Below, in pieces: positions 42,801-51,780 of a stretch of 64,000 bases of DNA. The stretch covers positions 186,001 through 250,000 of the forward strand of contig NZ_CP116009.1 in NCBI RefSeq assembly GCF_027941915.1. The letters are read 5' to 3'. Position numbers and translations under genes: made by a program. This stretch comes from Ramlibacter tataouinensis. Lineage in GTDB: Bacteria; Pseudomonadota; Gammaproteobacteria; Burkholderiales; Burkholderiaceae_C. Each line of letters begins with the position of its first letter. The stretch's first letter is position 1. The notes beneath the pieces are model-generated. The model was given only the letters and a program-made list of their open reading frames with translations. It was not told the origin of the DNA and did no database searches.

Positions 42801-44837
42801 GTGGCGAGCGACGACGTCAACTACCGGCGCTTCTTCGACGTCAACACGCTGGCGGGGCTGCGCATGGAACGCCCCGAAGTCTTCGAGGCCACCCACGCCC
42901 GGGTGCTGCAGTGGCTGCAGGACGGGCACCTGGATGCGCTGCGCATCGACCACCCCGACGGCCTGTCAGATCCGCAACAGTACTTCGAACGACTGCAAGC
43001 CCGCCATGCGCGCCAGGCGGAAGTCGCTGGCCGCGAGCCACGCGCGCTGTACCTGGTGGTCGAGAAGATCCTGGCCGGGCACGAGCCGCTGCCGCACGGC
43101 TGGCCGGTGCACGGCGACACCGGCTACCGCTTCGCCGCGCTGGCCAACGGGCTGTTCGTCGACGGCAGCCGGGTCGATGCCATGGACCAGGGCTATCGCA
43201 GCTTCACCGGCGTGCGCGAGGACTTCGCCGAAATCGCGTACCAGTGCAAGCGCCTGATCATCGGCAGCTCGCTGTTCTCCGAGCTGAACTGGCTGGTGGA
43301 GGCGGTCCATCGCATCACCCGGGCCAACCGGCGGCGCTGCGACTTCACCCGCCACCGGCTGCGGCTGGCGCTGGCCGAGATCGCCGCCGGCTTTCCGGTC
43401 TACCGCACCTACCTGCGCGTGGGCGAGCCGCCCAGCGCCGCCGACCGGCGCCACCTCGACTGGGCGGTGGCGGCGGCGCGCCGCCGACTGGGCGGCTCCG
43501 AGGCCGGCGTGCTGGACCACGTGCGCGAGGTGCTGCTGGGCGAAGGCGAAGCCGCCGCCGTGCCGGCGCCGCAGCGGGCCCGCCTGCTGGCGCGCTGGCA
43601 GCAGTTCACCGCGCCGGTGATGGCCAAGGCGGTGGAAGACACGGCCTTCTACCGCTACCTGCGCCTGGTCTCGCTGAACGAGGTCGGGGGCGAACCGGCG
43701 GCCTACGGCATCTCGGTGGCGGCCTTCCACGCCGCCAACCTGGCGCGCGCCCGGCACCGGCCGCAGTGCCTGCTGGCGACCTCCACCCACGACAGCAAGC
43801 GCGGCGAAGACCTGCGCGCGCGCATCGACGTGCTGTCCGAGCAGCCCCACACCTGGCTGGACGCCGTGCAGCGCTGGGCCGGCTGGGCCGAGCGCTTCGT
43901 CACCGACACCGAAGCCGGCCCGGCGCCCAGCCGCAACGACATCTGGCTGCTGTTCCAGACCCTGGCCGGGCTGTGGCCGGCGCTGGAGCCCCATGCGCAG
44001 GAACGCGCGGCCTTGCGCGAGCGCCTGCAGGCCTACATGCGCAAGGCGGCGCGCGAGGCCAGGCAGCGCACCAGCTGGATTTCGCCCGACCCCGCCTACG
44101 AGGACGCGCTGGCGCGCTACGTCGAGGCGGTGTTGCGACCGGGCGCCAACCCGTTCGCCGACGAGCTGCAGCGCTTCACCGCACGCCTCGCGCCCTGGGG
44201 CTTTCGCAACAGCCTGGCGCAGCTGGCGCTCAAGTTCACCGCCCCCGGCGTGCCGGACATCTACCAGGGCTGCGAGCGCTGGAACTTCAGCCTGGTCGAT
44301 CCCGACAACCGGCGGCCGGTGGACTTCGGCGAGCTGGCGCGTTCACTGGCGCAGCTCCAGGCGCGCTGCGCCGACGGCGTCGCGCCGCCAGGGTTGTGGG
44401 CGGAGCTCCAGGCCCGCATGGCCGACGGCCGCATCAAGCAGGCGGTGACCTGGCGCCTGCTGCAATTGCGCCGGCGCTGGCCGCAGCTGTTCCGCGACGG
44501 CGCCTACCTGCCGTTGCCGGCCGAGGGGCCGGCCGGCGAGCATGCCGTCGCCTTCGCCCGCACCCACGCTGGCGACGCCGCGCTGGTGGTGGCGGCGCGC
44601 CTGGCCTGCAGCCTGTGCGGCAACGACGAATCGCGCTGGCGGCCGGCCCTGTGGCGCGGCACGCGCCTGCGCGCCAGCGATGCATCTGCGCTGGCCGGCT
44701 GGCCGGCCTGGCGCAACGCGCTCACCGGGATCGAGCTCTCCGCGCACGCGATGACCGACCTGGAAACCCTCTTCGCCAGCGCCGCCGGCCTGCCCTTTGC
44801 CGTGCTGGAGGCGCACCAGGAAAAGGAGCCGGCATGA
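39801..44837 (+). CDS. malQ-treY: 4-alpha-glucanotransferase / maltooligosyltrehalose synthase fusion
   Basis: A 1,678-residue two-enzyme protein. Residues 1-700 are MalQ (GH77): RNWGIGDFGDLRRLVD, nucleophile region ALRLDHVMALMRLFWI, acid/base VIGEDLGNVAPDM and STHDLPTLRGFW. After a Pro/Ala linker near residue 700-715 comes TreY (GH13): HGYDIVDHSALNPELGDEHD, DLVPNHMG, DVNTLAGLRMERPEVF, LRIDHPDGLSDP, LVVEKILAG and STHDSKRGEDLRARI. The two halves would trim and rearrange glucan chains and turn the reducing end into a trehalose unit. ATGA overlap with glgA downstream. Confidence 0.95.
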   Translation: MNPDPDLARRAEQCGIALRYTSFWGEEQAVPDAVLAQALASMRADELGAFEVEGLPPVHVAVEGDEVRIAWQGPCDATHWKLRREDSDEAASLHGEVMHDGSAHSITLPADLPAGYWQLTVAGSEATTCLLVIAPRRCWTPSALLEGERWWGCTVQLYALRSARNWGIGDFGDLRRLVDAAARQGASFVGLSPLHALFPQRPEAASPYSPSSRRALNPMFLDVQALAEVAGCDEAQRKLHDEDFQDRLRRLRETDQVDYAGVAAAKEEMLALLWRHFETQELQAASPRSQAFVRFMQEREATLGPHALFEALQAHLQASDPGAWGWPDWPPGWQDPEGEAVQAFRRTHASAIRYRLWLQWLAETQLESVQRHARSRGMGLGLYRDLAVGVNPGGAETWVRPSLHALGMAVGAPPDPLNIQGQNWGLPPVNPVLLRAARYQPFIDTLRANMRHAGALRLDHVMALMRLFWIGAEGGTYVRYPLRELLGILVLESHRQQCLVIGEDLGNVAPDMREAMRERGLLSYRPLLFERTPAGGFRPPAEWPPQALAVASTHDLPTLRGFWLGDDLELQAQLGLFPDDARRELAVLDRAQDRARLLLALERERLLPPGASAQPASVPDATPEFVAAVHAFLARTPCWLAGVQLEDVAGQRLQVNVPGTTEDQCPNWRRKLDLPLETLASDARFAAVAAVMRAERSGPAPDAAPAELPPLDSARIPAATYRVQFHEGCRFADVAEAVPYLRALGVSHLYSSPFLRARPGSTHGYDIVDHSALNPELGDEHDFERLCRALRRHGMGHMLDLVPNHMGVLEADNAWWLQVLEHGQASAHAQTFDIEWDPAAPEMRGRVLLPVLGDHYGRVLEAGELRLHFAAEAGAFELRYLDHRFPLDPASYPDILAVLPPPFAQDEAESDSHAVVASLLASFERLPPRDSADEGERRARVRDAAIYQRNLARLAGRHGWLARWIAACIQRFSGTPGDAASFDRLDRLVARQAWRLADWHVASDDVNYRRFFDVNTLAGLRMERPEVFEATHARVLQWLQDGHLDALRIDHPDGLSDPQQYFERLQARHARQAEVAGREPRALYLVVEKILAGHEPLPHGWPVHGDTGYRFAALANGLFVDGSRVDAMDQGYRSFTGVREDFAEIAYQCKRLIIGSSLFSELNWLVEAVHRITRANRRRCDFTRHRLRLALAEIAAGFPVYRTYLRVGEPPSAADRRHLDWAVAAARRRLGGSEAGVLDHVREVLLGEGEAAAVPAPQRARLLARWQQFTAPVMAKAVEDTAFYRYLRLVSLNEVGGEPAAYGISVAAFHAANLARARHRPQCLLATSTHDSKRGEDLRARIDVLSEQPHTWLDAVQRWAGWAERFVTDTEAGPAPSRNDIWLLFQTLAGLWPALEPHAQERAALRERLQAYMRKAAREARQRTSWISPDPAYEDALARYVEAVLRPGANPFADELQRFTARLAPWGFRNSLAQLALKFTAPGVPDIYQGCERWNFSLVDPDNRRPVDFGELARSLAQLQARCADGVAPPGLWAELQARMADGRIKQAVTWRLLQLRRRWPQLFRDGAYLPLPAEGPAGEHAVAFARTHAGDAALVVAARLACSLCGNDESRWRPALWRGTRLRASDASALAGWPAWRNALTGIELSAHAMTDLETLFASAAGLPFAVLEAHQEKEPA

Positions 44838-46315
44838 ACGTCCTCTTCGCCACGCCCGAATGCGCCCCCTACGTCAAGACCGGCGGCCTGGGCGACGTCA
44901 GCGGCGCCCTGCCGGCGGCGCTGGCGGCGCGCGGCCACGACGTGCGCGTGCTGCTGCCCGCCTACCGCGGCATGAAGGTCAGCGGCGAGCTGGGCGACGG
45001 CATCGACCTGCCGGCCAGCGGTCCCTGGCCGGCCGCGCAACTGCTGCCGGTGAAGGCCGACAACGGCGTCACGCTGCTGCTGCTGGCCTGTCCGGCCCTG
45101 TACCAGCGCGCCGGCGGCCCCTACCTGGACAGCAGCGGGCGCGACTACGCGGACAACGCCCTGCGTTTCGGCTTCCTCAGCCGGGTGGCCGCCCTGCTCG
45201 GCACCGCCGGCAGCCCGATCGAGGGCTGGCAGGCCGACATCGTGCACGCCAACGACTGGCCCTGCGCGCTGGCGCCGCTGTACCTGGCGCACGCGCGCAA
45301 GCAGGACACGCACCGGCCGGTGGCCGCCAGCGTGCTGACCATCCACAACATCGCCTTCCAGGGCGTATTCGAGCTGGCCCAGGCCGACCGGCTGGACATT
45401 CCCGGCCCCTGGCGCGGCATCGAAGGCGTGGAGTTCTGGGGCCAGCTGTCCATGCTCAAGGGCGGCCTGCAGTTCGCCCAGGCGATCACCACCGTGAGCC
45501 CGACCTACGCGCAGGAGATCCAGACGCCGGCCTTCGGTGCCGGCCTCGACGGCGTGCTGCGCAGCCGCGCCGACCGGCTCACCGGCATCCTGAACGGCAT
45601 CGACACGGCGGTGTGGAACCCGGCCTCGGACCCCTTGCTGCCTCACCGCTACACGGCCGACGACCTGTCGGGCAAGGCGCGCAACAAGGCCACGCTGCAG
45701 GCGCAGTGCGGCCTGTCGCCCGATCCCAACGCGATGGTGTTCGGGCTGGTGAGCCGGCTCACACCCCAAAAGGGCATCGACCTGGTGCTGCAAGCACTGC
45801 CGGCCCTGCTGCAGTCCGGCAGCCAGCTCGCGCTGCTGGGCAGCGGCGATGCGCAGTTGCAGCAGCGGCTGCTGGAGGCCGCCGCCCATGCCCCGCGCGC
45901 TGCCAGCGTGACGCTCGGCTTCAACGAAACGCTGGCCCACCTGATCGAGGCCGGCTCGGACTGCTTCCTCATGCCCTCGCGCTTCGAGCCCTGCGGCCTG
46001 AACCAGATGTACAGCCAGGCCTATGGCACGCCGCCGGTGGTAGGCGGCACCGGCGGGCTGGTGGATTCGGTGGTGGACGCGACGCTGGATCCGGTCGGCG
46101 GCAGCGGCTTCGTCATGCGCTCGGCCGATGGCGAAGGGTTTGCCGAGGCCCTGGCCCGCGCGCGCGCCGCATGGACGCGCCCGGCCGAGTGGCGCCGCAT
46201 CCAGGGCAACGGCATGCGCCGCGACTTCGGCTGGACGGCCAGTGCGGGGCGTTACGAGCAGGTGTATGCCGAGGCGGTGGAGCGGGCTCGGCCGCGGTCT
46301 TATCCGACGGCTTGA
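44834..46315 (+). CDS. glgA: Glycogen synthase (ADP-glucose type)
   Basis: A 493-residue GT5 enzyme extending alpha-1,4-glucan from ADP-glucose. It has the N-terminal ADP-glucose motif APYVKTGGLGDVSGALP, HANDWPCALAPLYL, TPQKGIDLVLQALPALL and the C-terminal MPSRFEPCGLNQMYSQAYG followed by VVGGTGGLVDSV. Its start overlaps the malQ-treY stop. glgC and glgP are not in the window. It is the last gene of the glycogen block. Confidence 0.95.
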   Translation: MNVLFATPECAPYVKTGGLGDVSGALPAALAARGHDVRVLLPAYRGMKVSGELGDGIDLPASGPWPAAQLLPVKADNGVTLLLLACPALYQRAGGPYLDSSGRDYADNALRFGFLSRVAALLGTAGSPIEGWQADIVHANDWPCALAPLYLAHARKQDTHRPVAASVLTIHNIAFQGVFELAQADRLDIPGPWRGIEGVEFWGQLSMLKGGLQFAQAITTVSPTYAQEIQTPAFGAGLDGVLRSRADRLTGILNGIDTAVWNPASDPLLPHRYTADDLSGKARNKATLQAQCGLSPDPNAMVFGLVSRLTPQKGIDLVLQALPALLQSGSQLALLGSGDAQLQQRLLEAAAHAPRAASVTLGFNETLAHLIEAGSDCFLMPSRFEPCGLNQMYSQAYGTPPVVGGTGGLVDSVVDATLDPVGGSGFVMRSADGEGFAEALARARAAWTRPAEWRRIQGNGMRRDFGWTASAGRYEQVYAEAVERARPRSYPTA

Positions 46316-47050
46316 AACGGGCGGCCGGGAGGACACGCCCTCCATCCTCCACGGCCGCTTTTCGCTTGCGGCAACCTACCCTGGAAGAAACCCCCTTGCC
46401 AATCGACCGCCGTCTTTCGCCTGCGGCGACCTACTTTTCTTTGCTTCGCCAAAGAAAAGTAGGCAAAAGAAAGGCGACCCCGGTGCCTGTGACCCGCGCT
46501 GTCGCGCGGGCAACCTTCGCCTCGGCTGCTCGGCCGGGGCCCGCACGAAACTCGCCGCACCGCCTTCCCTGCGGTCGGCGGCGCTTTCGCTCAAACAGCG
46601 TGCAGGCCTGATCCGGCCTCCGCCGCGCCGCGAAGGCACAGTCACAGGGGAGCAAGGGTCAACACGGCCGCAAGCGGCCGTGTCCTTGTGGTGGTGGGGC
46701 TTGGCATAGCGCACCGCCATGTTGTGGTGGTGGGGCCTGCCAGCACGCCGCCATGTCAGGCACCTCTTCGAATTCGCACGCTGGTTCACGCGGTGGGCGG
46801 CGCCTGACGGGGCCGATTTGTGGGGCGCCGCGAAATTGCTCCGGCCTGGAGCAGCGCGCCGCAGGCGCGCGGACGTGCACTGACTTGGCGGCAACTGTCC
46901 GAGTGGTGCGACGAAGGAGCACAACGAGTCTTGCCGCCCGCCCCAGGCCGGAGCCATTTCGCGGGAAGCCCTCCAAGCGAAGCGCGCAGGGTCGCCACAC
47001 CATGAGGCACCGGCAGCCGCGCCCCCCGGCCTCGGCTCACCCTACTTCAA
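46316..47050. other. 735-bp non-coding stretch with repeat-like sequence
   Basis: No convincing gene was found between glgA and the FMN-reductase gene. All frames here translate to Arg/Ala/Pro-rich sequence without domain features. A strong hairpin lies at 46430-46463. The surrounding text resembles multi-copy intergenic sequence seen in related genomes, which is recollection rather than proof. Confidence 0.6.
46430..46463. repeat. Perfect 14-bp inverted repeat (intergenic hairpin)
   Basis: 46430-46443 (CCTACTTTTCTTTG) pairs perfectly with 46450-46463 (CAAAGAAAAGTAGG) around a 6-base loop. There is no T run in the right position for a simple terminator. It is A/T-rich within GC-rich surroundings. 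Confidence 0.8.
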
Positions 47051-47060
47051 GCGCGGCGCG

Positions 47061-47624
47061 TCAGGCGGTCGCGTGCTTCTTCACCCAAGCGCAGTACTTG
47101 TCCATCCACCCCTGCAGGAACTTGCGGGTCTCCTCGATGCCAATGCCGCCGTCGGGGGCGAACAGGCCTTCGCGGGCCTGCACGAAGGCCTCGGGCTGGC
47201 CGAGGGTGGGCATGTCCAGGTAGGCCAGGGTGTTGCGCAGGTGCTGCTGCGCCATGGACGTGCCCAACGCGCCGACCGAGATGCCGATCACGCCGGCCGC
47301 CTTGCCGGCGAAGGCGCTCTGGCCATAGGGCCGCGAGGCGTTGTCGATCGCATTCTTGAGCACGCCGGGAACCGAGCGGTTGTACTCGGGTGTCACGAAC
47401 AGCACGCCCTGGGCGTTGCTGATCTCGCCCTTGAGCCGCTTCACCGGCTCGGGCATGTTGGCGTCCAGGTCCTGGTTGTACAGCGGGATGTCGCTGAGGA
47501 CGCACTCCTGGAAACTGAATTCGGACGGCGCCATCTTGAACAGCGCGTGCGCCAGCTTGCGGTTGAACGAGTCCTTGCGCAGGCTCCCCACGAGGACGGC
47601 GACACGGTAGCTGTTGGTGGCCAT
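47061..47624 (-). CDS. NADPH-dependent FMN reductase family protein
   Basis: A 187-residue flavodoxin-fold oxidoreductase. It begins MATNSYRVAVLVGSLRKDSF with the FMN phosphate-binding GSLR-x-S motif and has LFVTPEYNRSVPGVLKNAID, the family hallmark, then AGKAAGVIGISVGALGTSMA. Likely reduces FMN, quinones or azo compounds; substrate not determinable. ATG 47624 chosen from the motif position; the frame is open to 47699. Confidence 0.92.
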   Translation of the reverse strand: MATNSYRVAVLVGSLRKDSFNRKLAHALFKMAPSEFSFQECVLSDIPLYNQDLDANMPEPVKRLKGEISNAQGVLFVTPEYNRSVPGVLKNAIDNASRPYGQSAFAGKAAGVIGISVGALGTSMAQQHLRNTLAYLDMPTLGQPEAFVQAREGLFAPDGGIGIEETRKFLQGWMDKYCAWVKKHATA

Positions 47625-47741
47625 GGTTTCTCCAGTTGCAGTTGAGGCGGGACAATCCCCATTCTGGGCGGATCGCGCGTGCCGTGCCGGGGGCCGCAAC
47701 CTTTCGCAAGGACTGTCGCAGGTGCATGCCTGCAGGCCCGT

Positions 47742-48650
47742 TCAGCTCACGCCGCGGCCTTCGTCGTTGCGCGCCTGCGCCACGCTGCCGCCGGCCGGCA
47801 CGTCGTGGGTGACCCAGACGTTGCCGCCGATCACCGCGCCCTTGCCGATGGTCACGCGCCCCAGCACCGTCGCGCCGGCATAGATGACCACGTCATCCTC
47901 GACGATGGGATGCCGCGGCAGGCCCTTGGTGAGCTGGCCGTCTTCGCCCACCGGGAAGCGCTTGGCGCCGAGCGTGACGTTCTGGTAGAGCCGCACGCGC
48001 TCGCCGATGACGCAGGTCTCGCCGATCACGACGCCGGTGCCGTGGTCGATGAAGAAGCCGGCACCGATCGTCGCGCCGGGATGGATGTCGATGCCGGTGC
48101 GGCTGTGCGCGCTCTCCGAGACGATGCGCGCCAGCAGCGGCAGCCCGAGCTGGTACAGCTTGTGGGCCAGCCGGTGGTGGATCATGGCCAGCACGCCCGG
48201 GTAGCACAGCAGGACTTCGTCGACGCTGCGTGCCGCCGGGTCGCCGTGCCAGGCGGCCAGCACGTCGGTGTCCAGCAGGCGGCGGATCGCCGGCAGCGAC
48301 TGCGCGAAGTCGCGCACCAGCGCGCCGGCGCGCTCCCTCACGTCGGCCGTCGGCCCTTCGCCGCGGCGCGAAGCCTGGCAGACCTCCAGCACCGCCTGCT
48401 GCAGCAGGCCGCGCAGCGCCGCATCCAGCGTGTGGCCGACATAGAAGTCCTCGGACTCGTTGCGCAGGTCGGGCGGGCCCAGGCGCATGGGGAACAGCGC
48501 GCCCTTGATCTGCTCGACGATGCGCTCCAGCGCCTGCGGCGAGGGCAACTCGCGCCCGCCGTTCTCGCGCGAGCGTCCCTGCGAGTCGCGCCAGTCGCTG
48601 CGCGCCGCGTGCAGGCCCTGCACGACGGCGCCGATGTCGAAGGAGGTCAT
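47742..48650 (-). CDS. epsC: Serine O-acetyltransferase
   Basis: A 302-residue enzyme making O-acetylserine from serine and acetyl-CoA, the carbon skeleton for cysteine. The left-handed beta-helix region is obvious: GIDIHPGATIGAGFFIDHGT, VVIGETCVIGERVRLYQNVT and VVIYAGATVLGRVTIGKGAV. The N-terminal helical part has DPAARSVDEVLLCYPGVLAM. AGGAGGTC-type sequence is not upstream but within the start region of the opposite strand, so the ATG is set by homology. It ties functionally to the sulfate-reduction operon at 51.8 kb. Confidence 0.92.
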   Translation of the reverse strand: MTSFDIGAVVQGLHAARSDWRDSQGRSRENGGRELPSPQALERIVEQIKGALFPMRLGPPDLRNESEDFYVGHTLDAALRGLLQQAVLEVCQASRRGEGPTADVRERAGALVRDFAQSLPAIRRLLDTDVLAAWHGDPAARSVDEVLLCYPGVLAMIHHRLAHKLYQLGLPLLARIVSESAHSRTGIDIHPGATIGAGFFIDHGTGVVIGETCVIGERVRLYQNVTLGAKRFPVGEDGQLTKGLPRHPIVEDDVVIYAGATVLGRVTIGKGAVIGGNVWVTHDVPAGGSVAQARNDEGRGVS

Positions 48651-48824
48651 GGGTGATGGGTTTCCAGATGGAAGGGCGCCACGATACCGGAGAACGCCGG
48701 CCACCGATGCGACGCAGCCCAACATCCCGCGCCGCGCTGGGGGTGTGCGCCGGCGCGTTGCACAGGAGGGCCATGCGATGTTGCTACAGTCGGCGGGTTC
48801 CCTTTCGTTCAGCAGGAGGCGCCG

Positions 48825-49097
48825 ATGGCGCGCACGGTCCAATGCATCAAGCTCGGCCAGGAAGCCGAGGGCCTCGATTTCCCGCCCTACCCGGGCGAAC
48901 TTGGCAAGCGCATCTACGACAACGTCAGCAAGCAGGCCTGGCAGGATTGGCTCAAGCACCAGACCATGCTGGTCAACGAGAACCGGCTGAACCTGGCCGA
49001 CCAGCGCGCCCGCGAGTACCTCAAGCGCCAGATGGAGGCGCACTTCTTCGGCGGCGGCGCCGACGTCGCCCAGGGCTACGTCCCGCCCACGCGCTGA
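48825..49097 (+). CDS. yggX: YggX-type Fe(II)-trafficking / oxidative damage protection protein
   Basis: A 90-residue protein, the standard length. It begins [20 protein letters not shown] with the conserved Cys7 and continues [20 protein letters not shown] and [20 protein letters not shown]. The family protects Fe-S clusters during oxidative stress. AGGAGG precedes the ATG at good spacing. mnmC starts 12 bases after it. Confidence 0.96.
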   Translation: MARTVQCIKLGQEAEGLDFPPYPGELGKRIYDNVSKQAWQDWLKHQTMLVNENRLNLADQRAREYLKRQMEAHFFGGGADVAQGYVPPTR

Positions 49098-49109
49098 TCG
49101 CCGCCCACC

Positions 49110-50957
49110 GTGGCCGAGCCGGTCGAGTGGCTGCCTGACGGCACGCCGCGCAGCGCGCGCTTCGACGACATCTACCGCAGCCACGCCGGCGCCCTGGCGC
49201 AGGCGCGCCATGTGTTCCTGGGCGGCTGCGGGCTCCCGCAGGCCTGGGCCGGGCGACCGCAGTGGCGCATCCTGGAAACCGGCTTCGGGCTGGGTCTGAA
49301 CTTCCTGGCGGCCTGGCGCGCCTGGAAGGACGATCCGCAGCGCCCGCAGATCCTTCACTTCGTCTCCGTCGAGGCCTGGCCGGTCGCGGCCGGCGACCTG
49401 CTGCGCAGCGCCGCCGCCACGCCCGAACTGGAGCCGCTGGCGCGCGAACTGGCGGCGCAGTGGTGGGGCCTGGTACCCGGCTTCCACCGGCTGCAGTTCG
49501 AGGGCGGGCGCGTGCTGCTCACGCTGTGCGTGGGCGAGGCCCGGCCGCTGCTGCGCGAACAGGCGTTCGCCGCCGATTCGGTGTTCCTCGATGGCTTCGA
49601 CCCGCAGCGCAACCCGGCGATGTGGGCACTGGACACGCTCAAGGCGGTGGCGCGCTGCTGCCGCCGCGGCACCCGGCTGGCGACCTGGAGCGTGGCCGGA
49701 CACGTGCGGCGCGACCTGGAGCTGTGCGGCTTCGCGGTGGAGAAGGTGCCCGGCCTGCCGCCCAAGCACGAAAGCCTGCAGGCGCGCTTCAACCCGCCCT
49801 GGACGCTGAAGCATGCGCCGCCGCAGCCGCGCGCGGCGGCCGTCGGCAAGGCCTTCGTGGTCGGCAGCGGGCTGGCCGGCGCCGCGGTCGCCGCCGCACT
49901 GGCGCTGCGCGGCTGGCAGGTCCAGGTGCTGGATGCCGCCGCGGCTGCGGCCGCCGGCGCCTCGGGCCTGCCTGCCGGGCTGCTGGCGCCGCACACCTCG
50001 CCCGACGACAACCTGCTCTCGCGCCTGTCGCGCGCCGGCGTGCGCCTGAGCCTGCAGCAGGCGCAGATGCGGCTGGCGGCCGGCCGCGACTGGCAACGCA
50101 CCGGCGTGCTGCAGCGCCGCTTCGACCCGCGCCGGCTGCCCGACCTGGGTCCCTGGCAGCACGATTGGCAACAGCCGCTCGACGAGGAAGCGGCCAGCGT
50201 CTGGCATGCCGCCGCGGCCTGGGTGCGCCCCGCCGCGCTCGTGCAAGCCTGGCTGGCCGAGCCGGGCATCGAGTGGCGCGGCCACACGCCGGTCGATCGC
50301 CTCGAGCGGCACGAGGGGCAATGGCAGGCGCTGGACGCGGCCGGCCAGGTGCTGGCCCGGGCCGACCTCGCGGTGGTCGCGGCCGGCCTGGACAGCGCCG
50401 GGCTGCTGCCTTCCTCCGGCGACGACCCCGCGGCCCCTGCCATCCGCCTGCATGCGGTCCGCGGCCAGGTGAGCTGGGACCTGCTGGAGGCCGGCCCGGC
50501 CCTGGCGGCGCACCCGCACAACGGCAAGGGCCACTTCCTGCCCGACGTCCAGCTGCCGCAGGGCCGCGCCTGGCTGTCCGGCTCCACCTACGTGCGCGCC
50601 GACCGCTCGACGCAGGCGCGACCCGAGGAGCATCGGGCCAACCTGGAGCGGCTGCGCCTGCTGGTGCCCGACGCGGCGCAGCGGCTGGCGGCGCGCTTCG
50701 AGCGGGGCGAGGTGCGCGCCTGGACCGGCGTGCGCTGCGCCTCGGGCGACCGCCGGCCGCTGGTGGGGGAGATCGAACCGGGCCTGTGGGTCAGCACGGC
50801 GCTGGGTTCGCGCGGGCTGACCTTCGCGCACCTGTGCGCCGAACTGCTGGCTGCGCGCCTGCACGCCGAGCCGCTGCCGGTACCGACCCGGCTGGCCGCC
50901 GCGCTCGATGCGACCCGGCCGGCGGCGATCGCTACGCGCGTTCCAGCAACGCCTTGA
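49110..50957 (+). CDS. mnmC: Bifunctional tRNA mnm5s2U biosynthesis protein
   Basis: A 615-residue two-domain enzyme for the wobble uridine in tRNA. The N-terminal part is the methyltransferase that makes the final methyl transfer (LETGFGLGLNFLAAW as SAM site, FLDGFDPQRNPAMW). From about residue 245 comes the FAD oxidase that removes the carboxymethyl group (KAFVVGSGLAGAAVAAALAL, GLPAGLLAPHTSPDDN). Start is GTG. Its last 26 bases overlap the end of the convergent receiver-domain gene. Confidence 0.93.
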   Translation: MAEPVEWLPDGTPRSARFDDIYRSHAGALAQARHVFLGGCGLPQAWAGRPQWRILETGFGLGLNFLAAWRAWKDDPQRPQILHFVSVEAWPVAAGDLLRSAAATPELEPLARELAAQWWGLVPGFHRLQFEGGRVLLTLCVGEARPLLREQAFAADSVFLDGFDPQRNPAMWALDTLKAVARCCRRGTRLATWSVAGHVRRDLELCGFAVEKVPGLPPKHESLQARFNPPWTLKHAPPQPRAAAVGKAFVVGSGLAGAAVAAALALRGWQVQVLDAAAAAAAGASGLPAGLLAPHTSPDDNLLSRLSRAGVRLSLQQAQMRLAAGRDWQRTGVLQRRFDPRRLPDLGPWQHDWQQPLDEEAASVWHAAAAWVRPAALVQAWLAEPGIEWRGHTPVDRLERHEGQWQALDAAGQVLARADLAVVAAGLDSAGLLPSSGDDPAAPAIRLHAVRGQVSWDLLEAGPALAAHPHNGKGHFLPDVQLPQGRAWLSGSTYVRADRSTQARPEEHRANLERLRLLVPDAAQRLAARFERGEVRAWTGVRCASGDRRPLVGEIEPGLWVSTALGSRGLTFAHLCAELLAARLHAEPLPVPTRLAAALDATRPAAIATRVPATP

Positions 50958-51681
50958 GCCGGGCGGGATCGGCCGGCATGGCCAGCAGCGCCGGCCGCCC
51001 GCTCCACAGCGCGCGCAGCCGGTCGACGACCGAGACGCCCGGCTTGGTGACGATCAGGTGCGCGCCGCCCTGCCCGCCGGTGCGCAACTGCCGCACGAAG
51101 TCCCAGCCGTCCTCCCCGCCCAGCCCGAAGTCCACCAGCAGGATCGAATAGCGGTTCAGGCGCGCGAGTTCCAGCGCGTCGGCCGCCGTCGCGGCCTCGT
51201 CGGCCTGGGTCAGTCCGGCGAGCGACAGGCGGGCGCGCAGGTACAGGCGCTCGTTGCGGTCGGCGGCGGCGATCAGCGCCCGCTGCGGAGGCGGGCCGGG
51301 CTCGGGCGGCAAGGTGTCCTGGGCTTCCTCGTCGGTCGTCGCACCGAGGTCGAAATCCAGGTCCGGCGGCGGCCCGAAGAGCTGGTCCATGGCCGCGATG
51401 ACGTCCGGCCACTGGATCGGGCGCTGGAAGCTGCGCCAGGCGGTGGGCGGCGCGCCGGCGCCCACCCAGATCATCTTCAGCTCGTGGTTGCTCGGGGATT
51501 CGAACTCGACCACCGCCTCGTGCGATTCGCTGTCGATCAGCGCCATCTGGGCGGCCACGCCGTAGTCGGGGCTCCACAGCGCGTAGCCCGTGTCGCGTTC
51601 CTCCGACAGGCGAAACAGGGTGTTCAGCGCGTGGCGCTCCACGTCGCTGAACCCCAGCACCTTGACGAAGACCCTCTGCAT
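50932..51681 (-). CDS. Receiver-domain (response-regulator-like) protein
   Basis: A 249-residue protein. The N-terminal ~120 residues (MQRVFVKVLGFSDVERHALN, YALWSPDYGVAAQMALIDSE) form an unassigned alpha/beta domain. The C-terminal part is a CheY-like receiver with the phospho-acceptor Asp in YSILLVDFGLGGEDGWDFVR and Lys in LIVTKPGVSV. No DNA-binding or enzyme output domain. It diverges from the cysI operon. Partner kinase not seen. Confidence 0.75.
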   Translation of the reverse strand: MQRVFVKVLGFSDVERHALNTLFRLSEERDTGYALWSPDYGVAAQMALIDSESHEAVVEFESPSNHELKMIWVGAGAPPTAWRSFQRPIQWPDVIAAMDQLFGPPPDLDFDLGATTDEEAQDTLPPEPGPPPQRALIAAADRNERLYLRARLSLAGLTQADEAATAADALELARLNRYSILLVDFGLGGEDGWDFVRQLRTGGQGGAHLIVTKPGVSVVDRLRALWSGRPALLAMPADPARLKALLERA

Positions 51682-51740
51682 CTGTTCCCCGGCTTTGGGC
51701 CGGAATTATGGCCGCTGGCCCAACCGTGGGAAATCGAGCC

Positions 51741-51756
51741 CGCATATGCATATGCG
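51741..51756. promoter_or_regulatory. 16-bp perfect palindrome upstream of cysI
   Basis: CGCATATGCATATGCG is its own reverse complement. It lies 25 bases before a candidate cysI -35 element (51781), and an A/T-rich CATAAG and AAAAAA stretch follows it. It sits between the divergent receiver-protein gene and cysI. A CysB-type or other operator is plausible but not proven. Confidence 0.6.
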
Positions 51757-51780
51757 CATAAGCGGCCAAGAAAAAAGTCG

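Noticed and set aside
46753-47223. ORFs in the 46.3-47.0 kb gap (both strands)
   Set aside because: Arg/Ala/Pro-rich translations without motifs, overlapping the real FMN-reductase gene; treated as non-coding repeat-like sequence.
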